Shown: piece after piece, positions 28,901-41,550 of the stretch
How the letters are laid out: each line of letters opens with the position of its first letter
Numbering within the stretch: position 1 is the stretch's first letter
Source of the DNA: Anisakis pegreffii
Lineage: Eukaryota > Nematoda > Chromadorea > Rhabditida > Anisakidae
Reading direction: 5' to 3'
Assembly: GCA_035041965.1 (NCBI GenBank)
Contig: JAPYMA010003040.1
Coordinates: 1-64,000 of the forward strand
DNA: 64,000 nucleotides
Position numbers and translations under genes: made by a program
Notes under the pieces: generated by a model
Databases searched by the model: none
Told to the model about the DNA's origin: nothing
Seen by the model: only the letters and a program-made list of their open reading frames with translations

Positions 28901-30555
28901 AAAGAAAAGTTAGTTGAAGAGAGAAAAGAGGTGAATACGAAGAAGGATAATGCCAACAAACCGTTGACGAAAAGGCAGAAGCATAAAGCACAGAAGATCA
29001 AAAAGAAATATGGTGATCAGGATGAAGAAGAAAGTATTCTCAGGGCTCAATTTTTGGGATCTGTTTTCAAAACCGATGGAAAGAAGCAGCAATCAGGTTG
29101 TGCAATTAGGTTTTTCAATATCTGTCATTTCGTATTTTCACAGTTTTGGAACCATCGCTGTTGAAATTGTTTATCATGAAATTCAGTTATATTATGTGCA
29201 AATGTTCGATTGAATTCATCATTATTTTCATAACTGACACAATTGTTAGCAACACGTGATCGAATAATATCATCATATGGTTCATTTTGAACAAGTCTGT
29301 CCCTTAATTCGAGAATATCTTGAATTGATTACGATTTTGCTATTCAAATGAAATCTTGAGATCATCAAAGAATTATTCTTAAAGTTGACTCGATAGAGAC
29401 GAAACGTCGAACACAAGCAACAAGGAAAACTGAGATAAAACAATTGAGTGACGAGGAGCCGATGCAGCTGAACGTAGGGGCGGAAACTGTTGAGAAACAA
29501 TCACCAGGAACGGATGAACAAACTGCTCAACCAGTGGCATCAGCAAAGGTTGTGATTTATGAATGATAAAGACTGACATTCAAGAATACTTATCAACGTT
29601 GCAGCGGAGTGAAATTGAGTTCAATTCCGAGAAACGTTGATTTATAGTTGTAAAAAGGCGACCTAAGTTGCCTACAGTGGAGAGATCTTATGCTGCACTG
29701 AAGATAGATTTTTTGGTTATGGCAATTTCTATTTGCTCTTTAGCAGTATCCCCCATCTGGGAGGTTTTGGTAATTTTTCGACTTCTTAATAACAAGTGGA
29801 CCATCACAGATTGACTTTGTTGCTCTTTTTCTCAATACTGGCCTGTTACAGTACAACTGAATTGTTGTGCATTTCCATGTTTCAATTTCTTTTCTGGATG
29901 AATTATTCTTTTCTTCTTGTAATTGTTCTTCGTTTCCAGACAGGGGAAGAGCAGGATGATGACGATATGGATATCGATGAGACTGATTTGCGACGGATGG
30001 GGGAAGAGGAAACGCAAATGCTTGATTCATTGACATGGAAACCGCTAGCGGATGATAATCTTCTGTATGCGGTTGTTGTTGTTGCACCATACAATACAAT
30101 GCTCAATTTCAAATACAAGGTCAAATTGACACCTGGAACCGGTAAACGAGGCAAGGCTGCTAAGAGTGCCATCGCGCTATTTCAGGTTCTTTGATTACTT
30201 TTTTAACCTGTTACCTTTTTTGGGTTTCATTTTTGTGTAGATTAAATTAATCAATAATTTGCGGTTGAAACATTTTCGATTTGGGCCATGTATTTGGGAT
30301 GAATAGTGTTAATAATGAAATGACTTCGAAACTTATGTATAGATTGCATAAAAAATTAATTATACAGTGGAAATATTTCGGACTTTAAGAGTGAGACATC
30401 GTTCATTTAATGTCATCTCCATTTGCTTGCAGAGGGATAAGAGCGCATCAACGCAAGAATTGAACTTATTACGTGTTCTTGCATCAGATGATCAAGTTTC
30501 GCGTAACATTCCTGGCAAAGTGCGAGTGTCAGCACCGCAACTTAATAAAAAATAA
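22912..30555 (+). CDS. NEMF: NEMF / Rqc2 (Tae2), ribosome-associated quality control factor
   Basis: NEMF binds the 60S subunit with an obstructed nascent chain, helps recruit the Listerin ligase and elongates the chain with C-terminal tails without mRNA. Fourteen phase-checked exons: 22912-23036, 23354-23861, 24239-24403, 24506-24685, 24952-25074, 26284-26433, 26605-26757, 27091-27224, 27620-27812, 27974-28330, 28787-29096, 29397-29548, 29940-30185, 30433-30555; about 972 aa (human about 1076). The NFACT-N domain begins MKNRFSTID; Asp9 and the Asp95-Arg96 pair in LGIDRIVD match residues needed for tailing, so that function is probably kept. A coiled-coil middle follows, then the NFACT-R domain ([36 protein letters not shown]), an acidic and lysine-rich linker ([19 protein letters not shown]) and NFACT-C. 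The ATG follows TTTATAG by 5 nt, suggesting trans-splicing. Acceptors at 24951, 27090 and 27619 are AAG. Confidence 0.95.
25371..26110 (-). mobile_element. 5'-truncated, decayed RTE-like non-LTR retrotransposon
   Basis: The minus strand of NEMF intron 5 encodes, in broken frames, the C-terminal end of an endonuclease-reverse transcriptase. Near 26060-26000 it reads [16 protein letters not shown] and then [15 protein letters not shown]. Near 25570-25490 it reads [17 protein letters not shown] followed by [11 protein letters not shown]. It ends with [11 protein letters not shown] and a TAA at about 25397-25399. These are the usual closing motifs of RTE-class ORFs. The 3' end is followed by a short TAAA/ATAA tandem tail (plus coordinates 25371-25388), also typical of RTE. 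Several stops and at least one frameshift (near 25566) show it is dead. The 5' part is missing, as in incomplete reverse transcription. Confidence 0.8.
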
Positions 30556-31676
30556 TCCGATTATTAGGGGTCGATGATACTTGTAATGATCGATCATAGA
30601 CTGATCGGGTAGCCGATCATGTTCTCATAATTTCGATGCTGATGTGATATGTACTGTGATGCAAAAACCTCATTTCTAACCATGAATCTTACAATTAGTA
30701 TGTTAAAAGAGTCTTAGTTGATACAAAAACTCTACTTCTGATAAAACTCTACCCCACAAAATTCTGCTCTACTCTTGTTAAAATAAAAGTGAAATAAAAC
30801 TGGAGCGTTCAAATAAATCGAGTGTGAGAAATTTTTCAGATGATGCGAATAAAAATTTTAGCAATGCTCGTTTATCGTAATATGGTTGAAAAAAAAGAGC
30901 ATTTCGATAAGTAGTATGTGGGGTTATAAGAAATTGTGAGAAACAAATGTTAACAGATGATTTAGATTAGTACAGAAAGATTTAGAAGATGTGTGTTCGC
31001 GGTTTTAGATTTAATCGGTCGCAACGACGAACGATAGTCTGCATACATTGTCCTTCCACGTTTCATTATCGCTTGTATTGTAACTGTTCATTTGAAAAAG
31101 AGATAATCTTGAAAGTACCATTATTATGGTGTATATTCAGAGTTTGTTTGTTTTTATTTGTAATCATAATTGGTGGTGTTATTATGGTTGATTTATTGTT
31201 TTCATTTCTTTTCTGTTGATATAAATATTGTTATTGGTACCAAAAGAATGGTTTGAATGTTCTGACCGCTGCTTTCAATAGAGTTGAAAATTTATCTTCA
31301 TGTTCTGCTCCCATGACATTTACTTTCTACGCAAATAAAGTTATTCGTTCGGACTTCGTTATGCGAAAGCGATGAATCATTTATCACAAATTGACGTGTG
31401 GAAGGTTAAGAATGAATATTCACTAAACTTCAGTGTTTCACGTAGAGAACCTTCCTGGTGTATTCAATCTTTTTTTTTTTAGCAAGTCGCCCAGTTGGGC
31501 TGAAAGTGCAGCCAAAGCTTGTCCTGCTGTTCCTACCATTTCCTACCTAACGAGTTTACCTGAAGAGAAGAGTATATTTTTCTACATTTATATCATACAT
31601 TCAGACGAAACATCGTTTTGTTATTGCCGTTGTTGTTTTGTGGTTTTAAAAAAGTTGGAATAAGGTTTTTCAGAGA
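30556..31676. other. NEMF 3' UTR and intergenic DNA
   Basis: Contains the NEMF 3' UTR. From about 31482 to 31570 there is an open stretch after a T-run and TAG (SPSWAESAAKACPAVP) that could be an upstream exon of the next gene. I found no donor that joins it in phase to the ATG at 31677, so it is left out. Confidence 0.4.
30782..30787 (+). promoter_or_regulatory. Likely polyadenylation signal of NEMF
   Basis: AATAAA 227 nt after the NEMF stop; a second AATAAA starts 11 nt further on. Confidence 0.55.
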
Positions 31677-32458
31677 ATGGCTGATGATATACTGAAGAGT
31701 ATATCATTGGTTGAGCATTGCATCGATGAGATGTTCAAACTGCGTGATTCGATTCAGCATTTTCAGATGCAGTTCGAATGTGTCGAAAAGGTAAACCATA
31801 AATTCGCACTTGCTTAACTACTAAAGGTTGATATTCCATTCTAATAATGCGAATCTTTATAACGGATCGCTTAAAGTATCCCACTTCGATATTGAACAGA
31901 ATACTGATCGTAAACTCTTTTCGAAATAACGATCAAAAATGCGCCTGCAAAAGATTTTTCAATGCAAATACTTTTCTACACGATTGGATAGTTACCTATT
32001 TGCTAGCGTCTATTGTCAATAAGTTGTTTAATTCGGAACTTTTTTTTAAGGCACCAAACCATTGTGAAATGGCCAAATGTTCTCCTAAATGGCGTACGAA
32101 GTTGCTAGCCAAATTGCATGCGGAGTGTACTCAACTTTGTGAAGAATATGCACAATCCTGTAAACAAATAGATAACGAAATAGATCAACAATTAAGTGAT
32201 TATTTGATTCGATTACGGAAGGATCCATCTAAATCGCCATCATATACATATATTGATGATTTCGCTGCAATGCTCGAATATCTTCGTCAGCAAGTAGCAA
32301 ACTATTATAAGAGTAGAAATGAATACCCACTCAATATCTCCAGTCGAGAATTACTATCTGAGCCACCAAATTATGACATTAGAAGAGCAATTCGAAGAAT
32401 CAAAAGTGATCTCACGATCTTGACTTCTTCACCCTCATCATCTGCCGTCGATAATTAA
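31677..32458 (+). CDS. Small helical protein, possibly Mediator subunit 30-like
   Basis: Two exons, 31677-31790 and 32051-32458, join in phase 0 to give 173 aa. The ATG lies 3 nt after TTTTTCAG, fitting a trans-splice acceptor. The protein is almost wholly helical: an N-terminal helix (SLVEHCIDEMFKLRDSIQ), a cysteine-containing segment, a long helix (KLLAKLHAECTQLCEEYAQ), a Tyr/Pro linker and a C-terminal basic helix (IRRAIRRIKSDL). Length and helix order resemble metazoan MED30 (about 178 aa, one subunit of the RNA polymerase II Mediator), but residue identity is weak and other small coiled-coil proteins are possible. The single intron ends in AAG. An AATAAA at 32552-32557 closes the transcript. 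That it is a real gene is fairly likely; the family name is a guess. Confidence 0.6.
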
Positions 32459-32551
32459 TGTGATTTCACATGATGAGATTGGACGCCACAAAGTTGCTTC
32501 AGTAACTCGCAGTTTTTCACAGTACGTTGTATATAAATATTCTATGAAGAA

Positions 32552-32557
32552 AATAAA
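32552..32557 (+). promoter_or_regulatory. Likely polyadenylation signal of the small helical-protein gene
   Basis: AATAAA 94 nt after the stop at 32458. Confidence 0.6.
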
Positions 32558-33206
32558 TTACATATTGTTGCGGTTGTATTTACGTCGCATGCAGCAAACA
32601 AAATCAGGATTGCCCAGACTGAAGTGGCAATGATTAGAGCTAAATATCACGATGGACTTAGAATAAGGCGTAGGTTCATAACAAGGAAAAATCTAATTGT
32701 TTAATAATTATTTCAGCCTCATTAAGAGCCAAATCATAAATGCAAGCGTCATCGATCCAGATATTTCACTTTAGCTAGCGCCAATTTCCAGACAACAGCA
32801 ACTGCCTCAAACTAAAGCTTGTTTAAAGGCACAAAGGCACTGTTTATTTATTTGGTTATTTGTACAAAAATGAAGGGCTTGTTAAGCATTTATATTACTG
32901 GCTTCTGACTGCTGGTAAAAATAGCAGAAAATTAGGTTCAAGTCTCACGTATAACAGGTACGACATGTGAAAAAATTTTCACGTTTGAGTGAGCGAGGAA
33001 TAAACCGAGCCTTCGCTCTTACACTTCACACTTGACTATTGCTAGTCCACGACATCTACTTATAGTATTGGTCTCCTCAAAAAGTGTTGAAATACCAGTC
33101 AACAAGGCAATCAGTGACCTATTATATCACCTTTGAACAGCACTTGTAATAAAGCATCCCACAGAAATAGATGAGTTTGACATAGTGGGCTTGTATTTTG
33201 AACAGT
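32558..33206. other. Left flank of the tRNA-His array
   Basis: No gene or repeat recognised. The array begins at its right edge with a slightly diverged unit. Confidence 0.5.
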
Positions 33207-33315
33207 TAGTAACCAATTCAAGGTTCACTGGAGAGAAACTTTTTTGTCGGTTTTCTAAAATTGTGCGCTTTTCTTGCGTCACGGTTCTTGAACTGCTCGT
33301 AGGATAGGATTATCG

Positions 33316-35949
33316 GCCCAAGTAGTATAGTGGTTAGTACTCCACGTTGTGGCCGTGGCGACACAGGTTCGATTCCTGTCTTGGGCAATGGATAACCAGT
33401 TCAAGGTTCACTGGAGAGAAACTTTTTTGTCGGTTTTCTAAAATTGTGCGCTTTTCTTGCGTCACGGTTCTTGAACTGCTCGTAGGATAGGATCATCGGC
33501 CCAAGTAGTATAGTGGTTAGTACTCCACGTTGTGGCCGTGGCGACACAGGTTCGATTCCTGTCTTGGGCAATGGATAACCAGTTCAAGGTTCACTGGAGA
33601 GAAACTTTTTTGTCGGTTTTCTAAAATTGTGCGCTTTTCTTGCGTCACGGTTCTTGAACTGCTCGTAGGATAGGATCATCGGCCCAAGTAGTATAGTGGT
33701 TAGTACTCCACGTTGTGGCCGTGGCGACACAGGTTCGATTCCTGTCTTGGGCAATGGATAACCAGTTCAAGGTTCACTGGAGAGAAACTTTTTTGTCGGT
33801 TTTCTAAAATTGTGCGCTTTTCTTGCGTCACGGTTCTTGAACTGCTCGTAGGATAGGATCATCGGCCCAAGTAGTATAGTGGTTAGTACTCCACGTTGTG
33901 GCCGTGGCGACACAGGTTCGATTCCTGTCTTGGGCAATGGATAACCAGTTCAAGGTTCACTGGAGAGAAACTTTTTTGTCGGTTTTCTAAAATTGTGCGC
34001 TTTTCTTGCGTCACGGTTCTTGAACTGCTCGTAGGATAGGATCATCGGCCCAAGTAGTATAGTGGTTAGTACTCCACGTTGTGGCCGTGGCGACACAGGT
34101 TCGATTCCTGTCTTGGGCAATGGATAACCAGTTCAAGGTTCACTGGAGAGAAACTTTTTTGTCGGTTTTCTAAAATTGTGCGCTTTTCTTGCGTCACGGT
34201 TCTTGAACTGCTCGTAGGATAGGATCATCGGCCCAAGTAGTATAGTGGTTAGTACTCCACGTTGTGGCCGTGGCGACACAGGTTCGATTCCTGTCTTGGG
34301 CAATGGATAACCAGTTCAAGGTTCACTGGAGAGAAACTTTTTTGTCGGTTTTCTAAAATTGTGCGCTTTTCTTGCGTCACGGTTCTTGAACTGCTCGTAG
34401 GATAGGATCATCGGCCCAAGTAGTATAGTGGTTAGTACTCCACGTTGTGGCCGTGGCGACACAGGTTCGATTCCTGTCTTGGGCAATGGATAACCAGTTC
34501 AAGGTTCACTGGAGAGAAACTTTTTTGTCGGTTTTCTAAAATTGTGCGCTTTTCTTGCGTCACGGTTCTTGAACTGCTCGTAGGATAGGATCATCGGCCC
34601 AAGTAGTATAGTGGTTAGTACTCCACGTTGTGGCCGTGGCGACACAGGTTCGATTCCTGTCTTGGGCAATGGATAACCAGTTCAAGGTTCACTGGAGAGA
34701 AACTTTTTTGTCGGTTTTCTAAAATTGTGCGCTTTTCTTGCGTCACGGTTCTTGAACTGCTCGTAGGATAGGATCATCGGCCCAAGTAGTATAGTGGTTA
34801 GTACTCCACGTTGTGGCCGTGGCGACACAGGTTCGATTCCTGTCTTGGGCAATGGATAACCAGTTCAAGGTTCACTGGAGAGAAACTTTTTTGTCGGTTT
34901 TCTAAAATTGTGCGCTTTTCTTGCGTCACGGTTCTTGAACTGCTCGTAGGATAGGATCATCGGCCCAAGTAGTATAGTGGTTAGTACTCCACGTTGTGGC
35001 CGTGGCGACACAGGTTCGATTCCTGTCTTGGGCAATGGATAACCAGTTCAAGGTTCACTGGAGAGAAACTTTTTTGTCGGTTTTCTAAAATTGTGCGCTT
35101 TTCTTGCGTCACGGTTCTTGAACTGCTCGTAGGATAGGATCATCGGCCCAAGTAGTATAGTGGTTAGTACTCCACGTTGTGGCCGTGGCGACACAGGTTC
35201 GATTCCTGTCTTGGGCAATGGATAACCAGTTCAAGGTTCACTGGAGAGAAACTTTTTTGTCGGTTTTCTAAAATTGTGCGCTTTTCTTGCGTCACGGTTC
35301 TTGAACTGCTCGTAGGATAGGATCATCGGCCCAAGTAGTATAGTGGTTAGTACTCCACGTTGTGGCCGTGGCGACACAGGTTCGATTCCTGTCTTGGGCA
35401 ATGGATAACCAGTTCAAGGTTCACTGGAGAGAAACTTTTTTGTCGGTTTTCTAAAATTGTGCGCTTTTCTTGCGTCACGGTTCTTGAACTGCTCGTAGGA
35501 TAGGATCATCGGCCCAAGTAGTATAGTGGTTAGTACTCCACGTTGTGGCCGTGGCGACACAGGTTCGATTCCTGTCTTGGGCAATGGATAACCAGTTCAA
35601 GGTTCACTGGAGAGAAACTTTTTTGTCGGTTTTCTAAAATTGTGCGCTTTTCTTGCGTCACGGTTCTTGAACTGCTCGTAGGATAGGATCATCGGCCCAA
35701 GTAGTATAGTGGTTAGTACTCCACGTTGTGGCCGTGGCGACACAGGTTCGATTCCTGTCTTGGGCAATGGATAACCAGTTCAAGGTTCACTGGAGAGAAA
35801 CTTTTTTGTCGGTTTTCTAAAATTGTGCGCTTTTCTTGCGTCACGGTTCTTGAACTGCTCGTAGGATAGGATCATCGGCCCAAGTAGTATAGTGGTTAGT
35901 ACTCCACGTTGTGGCCGTGGCGACACAGGTTCGATTCCTGTCTTGGGCA
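33316..35949 (+). tRNA. tRNA-His(GTG), array copies 1-15
   Basis: Fifteen genes of 72 bp starting at 33316+183n (n=0 to 14). The acceptor stem GCCCAAG pairs with CTTGGGC, the anticodon loop is TTGTGGC (GTG, histidine), and the T arm contains the B box GGTTCGATTCC. A and B boxes are intact and T6 follows 36 nt after each gene (33423-33428 for copy 1). Genomic base -1 is G. All leaders are type A; copy 1 differs slightly (GGATTATCG instead of GGATCATCG), marking the array edge. Confidence 0.97.
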
Positions 35950-36060
35950 ATGGATAACCAGTTCAAGGTTCACTGGAGAGAAACTTTTTTGTCGGTTTTC
36001 TGAAATTGTGCGCTTTTCTTGCGTCAGGGTTCTTGAACTGCTCGTAGGATAGGATCATCG

Positions 36061-39000
36061 GCCCAAGTAGTATAGTGGTTAGTACTCCACGTTGTGGCCG
36101 TGGCGACACAGGTTCGATTCCTGTCTTGGGCAATGGATAACCAGTTCAAGGTTCACTGGAGAGAAACTTTTTTGTCGGTTTTCTAAAATTGTGCGCTTTT
36201 CTTGCGTCACGGTTCTTGAACTGCTCGTAGGATAGGATCATCGGCCCAAGTAGTATAGTGGTTAGTACTCCACGTTGTGGCCGTGGCGACACAGGTTCGA
36301 TTCCTGTCTTGGGCAATGGATAACCAGTTCAAGGTTCACTGGAGAGAAACTTTTTTGTCGGTTTTCTAAAATTGTGCGCTTTTCTTGCGTCAGGGTTATT
36401 GAACTGCTCGTAGGATAGGATCATCGGCCCAAGTAGTATAGTGGTTAGTACTCCACGTTGTGGCCGTGGCGACACAGGTTCGATTCCTGTCTTGGGCAAT
36501 GGATAACCAGTTCAAGGTTCACTGGAGAGAAACTTTTTTGTCGGTTTTCTAAAATTGTGCGCTTTTCTTGCGTCACGGTTCTTGAACTGCTCGTAGGATA
36601 GGATCATCGGCCCAAGTAGTATAGTGGTTAGTACTCCACGTTGTGGCCGTGGCGACACAGGTTCGATTCCTGTCTTGGGCAATGGATAACCAGTTCAAGG
36701 TTCACTGGAGAGAAACTTTTTTGTCGGTTTTCTAAAATTGTGCGCTTTTCTTGCGTCACGGTTCTTGAACTGCTCGTAGGATAGGATCATCGGCCCAAGT
36801 AGTATAGTGGTTAGTACTCCACGTTGTGGCCGTGGCGACACAGGTTCGATTCCTGTCTTGGGCAATGGATAACCAGTTCAAGGTTCACTGGAGAGAAACT
36901 TTTTTGTCGGTTTTCTAAAATTGTGCGCTTTTCTTGCGTCACGGTTCTTGAACTGCTCGTAGGATAGGATCATCGGCCCAAGTAGTATAGTGGTTAGTAC
37001 TCCACGTTGTGGCCGTGGCGACACAGGTTCGATTCCTGTCTTGGGCAATGGATAACCAGTTCAAGGTTCACTGGAGAGAAACTTTTTTGTCGGTTTTCTA
37101 AAATTGTGCGCTTTTCTTGCGTCAGGGTTATTGAACTGCTCGTAGGATAGGATCATCGGCCCAAGTAGTATAGTGGTTAGTACTCCACGTTGTGGCCGTG
37201 GCGACACAGGTTCGATTCCTGTCTTGGGCAATGGATAACCAGTTCAAGGTTCACTGGAGAGAAACTTTTTTGTCGGTTTTCTAAAATTGTGCGCTTTTCT
37301 TGCGTCACGGTTCTTGAACTGCTCGTAGGATAGGATCATCGGCCCAAGTAGTATAGTGGTTAGTACTCCACGTTGTGGCCGTGGCGACACAGGTTCGATT
37401 CCTGTCTTGGGCAATGGATAACCAGTTCAAGGTTCACTGGAGAGAAACTTTTTTGTCGGTTTTCTAAAATTGTGCGCTTTTCTTGCGTCACGGTTCTTGA
37501 ACTGCTCGTAGGATAGGATCATCGGCCCAAGTAGTATAGTGGTTAGTACTCCACGTTGTGGCCGTGGCGACACAGGTTCGATTCCTGTCTTGGGCAATGG
37601 ATAACCAGTTCAAGGTTCACTGGAGAGAAACTTTTTTGTCGGTTTTCTAAAATTGTGCGCTTTTCTTGCGTCAGGGTTATTGAACTGCTCGTAGGATAGG
37701 ATCATCGGCCCAAGTAGTATAGTGGTTAGTACTCCACGTTGTGGCCGTGGCGACACAGGTTCGATTCCTGTCTTGGGCAATGGATAACCAGTTCAAGGTT
37801 CACTGGAGAGAAACTTTTTTGTCGGTTTTCTAAAATTGTGCGCTTTTCTTGCGTCACGGTTCTTGAACTGCTCGTAGGATAGGATCATCGGCCCAAGTAG
37901 TATAGTGGTTAGTACTCCACGTTGTGGCCGTGGCGACACAGGTTCGATTCCTGTCTTGGGCAATGGATAACCAGTTCAAGGTTCACTGGAGAGAAACTTT
38001 TTTGTCGGTTTTCTAAAATTGTGCGCTTTTCTTGCGTCAGGGTTATTGAACTGCTCGTAGGATAGGATCATCGGCCCAAGTAGTATAGTGGTTAGTACTC
38101 CACGTTGTGGCCGTGGCGACACAGGTTCGATTCCTGTCTTGGGCAATGGATAACCAGTTCAAGGTTCACTGGAGAGAAACTTTTTTGTCGGTTTTCTAAA
38201 ATTGTGCGCTTTTCTTGCGTCACGGTTCTTGAACTGCTCGTAGGATAGGATCATCGGCCCAAGTAGTATAGTGGTTAGTACTCCACGTTGTGGCCGTGGC
38301 GACACAGGTTCGATTCCTGTCTTGGGCAATGGATAACCAGTTCAAGGTTCACTGGAGAGAAACTTTTTTGTCGGTTTTCTAAAATTGTGCGCTTTTCTTG
38401 CGTCAGGGTTATTGAACTGCTCGTAGGATAGGATCATCGGCCCAAGTAGTATAGTGGTTAGTACTCCACGTTGTGGCCGTGGCGACACAGGTTCGATTCC
38501 TGTCTTGGGCAATGGATAACCAGTTCAAGGTTCACTGGAGAGAAACTTTTTTGTCGGTTTTCTAAAATTGTGCGCTTTTCTTGCGTCAGGGTTATTGAAC
38601 TGCTCGTAGGATAGGATCATCGGCCCAAGTAGTATAGTGGTTAGTACTCCACGTTGTGGCCGTGGCGACACAGGTTCGATTCCTGTCTTGGGCAATGGAT
38701 AACCAGTTCAAGGTTCACTGGAGAGAAACTTTTTTGTCGGTTTTCTAAAATTGTGCGCTTTTCTTGCGTCAGGGTTATTGAACTGCTCGTAGGATAGGAT
38801 CATCGGCCCAAGTAGTATAGTGGTTAGTACTCCACGTTGTGGCCGTGGCGACACAGGTTCGATTCCTGTCTTGGGCAATGGATAACCAGTTCAAGGTTCA
38901 CTGGAGAGAAACTTTTTTGTCGGTTTTCTAAAATTGTGCGCTTTTCTTGCGTCAGGGTTATTGAACTGCTCGTAGGATAGGATCATCGGCCCAAGTAGTA

Positions 39001-39426
39001 TAGTGGTTAGTACTCCACGTTGTGGCCGTGGCGACACAGGTTCGATTCCTGTCTTGGGCAATGGATAACCAGTTCAAGGTTCACTGGAGAGAAACTTTTT
39101 TGTCGGTTTTCTGAAATTGTGCGCTTTTCTTGCGTCAGGGTTCTTGAACTGCTCGTAGGATAGGATCATCGGCCCAAGTAGTATAGTGGTTAGTACTCCA
39201 CGTTGTGGCCGTGGCGACACAGGTTCGATTCCTGTCTTGGGCAATGGATAACCAGTTCAAGGTTCACTGGAGAGAAACTTTTTTGTCGGTTTTCTAAAAT
39301 TGTGCGCTTTTCTTGCGTCACGGTTCTTGAACTGCTCGTAGGATAGGATCATCGGCCCAAGTAGTATAGTGGTTAGTACTCCACGTTGTGGCCGTGGCGA
39401 CACAGGTTCGATTCCTGTCTTGGGCA
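36061..39426 (+). tRNA. tRNA-His(GTG), array copies 16-34
   Basis: Nineteen genes starting at 36061+183n (n=0 to 18), same 72-bp sequence as copy 1. Leader types in order: B A C A A A C A A C A C A C C C C B A. The interleaving of three leader types with invariant gene bodies points to repeated unequal exchange or conversion within this block. Confidence 0.97.
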
Positions 39427-39537
39427 ATGGATAACCAGTTCAAGGTTCACTGGAGAGAAACTTTTTTGTCGGTTTTCTGAAATTGTGCGCTTTTCTTGCG
39501 TCAGGGTTCTTGAACTGCTCGTAGGATAGGATCATCG

Positions 39538-41439
39538 GCCCAAGTAGTATAGTGGTTAGTACTCCACGTTGTGGCCGTGGCGACACAGGTTCGATTCCTG
39601 TCTTGGGCAATGGATAACCAGTTCAAGGTTCACTGGAGAGAAACTTTTTTGTCGGTTTTCTGAAATTGTGCGCTTTTCTTGCGTCAGGGTTCTTGAACTG
39701 CTCGTAGGATAGGATCATCGGCCCAAGTAGTATAGTGGTTAGTACTCCACGTTGTGGCCGTGGCGACACAGGTTCGATTCCTGTCTTGGGCAATGGATAA
39801 CCAGTTCAAGGTTCACTGGAGAGAAACTTTTTTGTCGGTTTTCTGAAATTGTGCGCTTTTCTTGCGTCAGGGTTCTTGAACTGCTCGTAGGATAGGATCA
39901 TCGGCCCAAGTAGTATAGTGGTTAGTACTCCACGTTGTGGCCGTGGCGACACAGGTTCGATTCCTGTCTTGGGCAATGGATAACCAGTTCAAGGTTCACT
40001 GGAGAGAAACTTTTTTGTCGGTTTTCTGAAATTGTGCGCTTTTCTTGCGTCAGGGTTCTTGAACTGCTCGTAGGATAGGATCATCGGCCCAAGTAGTATA
40101 GTGGTTAGTACTCCACGTTGTGGCCGTGGCGACACAGGTTCGATTCCTGTCTTGGGCAATGGATAACCAGTTCAAGGTTCACTGGAGAGAAACTTTTTTG
40201 TCGGTTTTCTGAAATTGTGCGCTTTTCTTGCGTCAGGGTTCTTGAACTGCTCGTAGGATAGGATCATCGGCCCAAGTAGTATAGTGGTTAGTACTCCACG
40301 TTGTGGCCGTGGCGACACAGGTTCGATTCCTGTCTTGGGCAATGGATAACCAGTTCAAGGTTCACTGGAGAGAAACTTTTTTGTCGGTTTTCTGAAATTG
40401 TGCGCTTTTCTTGCGTCAGGGTTCTTGAACTGCTCGTAGGATAGGATCATCGGCCCAAGTAGTATAGTGGTTAGTACTCCACGTTGTGGCCGTGGCGACA
40501 CAGGTTCGATTCCTGTCTTGGGCAATGGATAACCAGTTCAAGGTTCACTGGAGAGAAACTTTTTTGTCGGTTTTCTGAAATTGTGCGCTTTTCTTGCGTC
40601 AGGGTTCTTGAACTGCTCGTAGGATAGGATCATCGGCCCAAGTAGTATAGTGGTTAGTACTCCACGTTGTGGCCGTGGCGACACAGGTTCGATTCCTGTC
40701 TTGGGCAATGGATAACCAGTTCAAGGTTCACTGGAGAGAAACTTTTTTGTCGGTTTTCTGAAATTGTGCGCTTTTCTTGCGTCAGGGTTCTTGAACTGCT
40801 CGTAGGATAGGATCATCGGCCCAAGTAGTATAGTGGTTAGTACTCCACGTTGTGGCCGTGGCGACACAGGTTCGATTCCTGTCTTGGGCAATGGATAACC
40901 AGTTCAAGGTTCACTGGAGAGAAACTTTTTTGTCGGTTTTCTGAAATTGTGCGCTTTTCTTGCGTCAGGGTTCTTGAACTGCTCGTAGGATAGGATCATC
41001 GGCCCAAGTAGTATAGTGGTTAGTACTCCACGTTGTGGCCGTGGCGACACAGGTTCGATTCCTGTCTTGGGCAATGGATAACCAGTTCAAGGTTCACTGG
41101 AGAGAAACTTTTTTGTCGGTTTTCTGAAATTGTGCGCTTTTCTTGCGTCAGGGTTCTTGAACTGCTCGTAGGATAGGATCATCGGCCCAAGTAGTATAGT
41201 GGTTAGTACTCCACGTTGTGGCCGTGGCGACACAGGTTCGATTCCTGTCTTGGGCAATGGATAACCAGTTCAAGGTTCACTGGAGAGAAACTTTTTTGTC
41301 GGTTTTCTGAAATTGTGCGCTTTTCTTGCGTCAGGGTTCTTGAACTGCTCGTAGGATAGGATCATCGGCCCAAGTAGTATAGTGGTTAGTACTCCACGTT
41401 GTGGCCGTGGCGACACAGGTTCGATTCCTGTCTTGGGCA
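39538..41439 (+). tRNA. tRNA-His(GTG), array copies 35-45
   Basis: Eleven genes starting at 39538+183n (n=0 to 10), all with type B leaders. This is the longest uniform type B run and probably a recent block amplification. Confidence 0.97.
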
Positions 41440-41550
41440 ATGGATAACCAGTTCAAGGTTCACTGGAGAGAAACTTTTTTGTCGGTTTTCTAAAATTGTG
41501 CGCTTTTCTTGCGTCACGGTTCTTGAACTGCTCGTAGGATAGGATCATCG

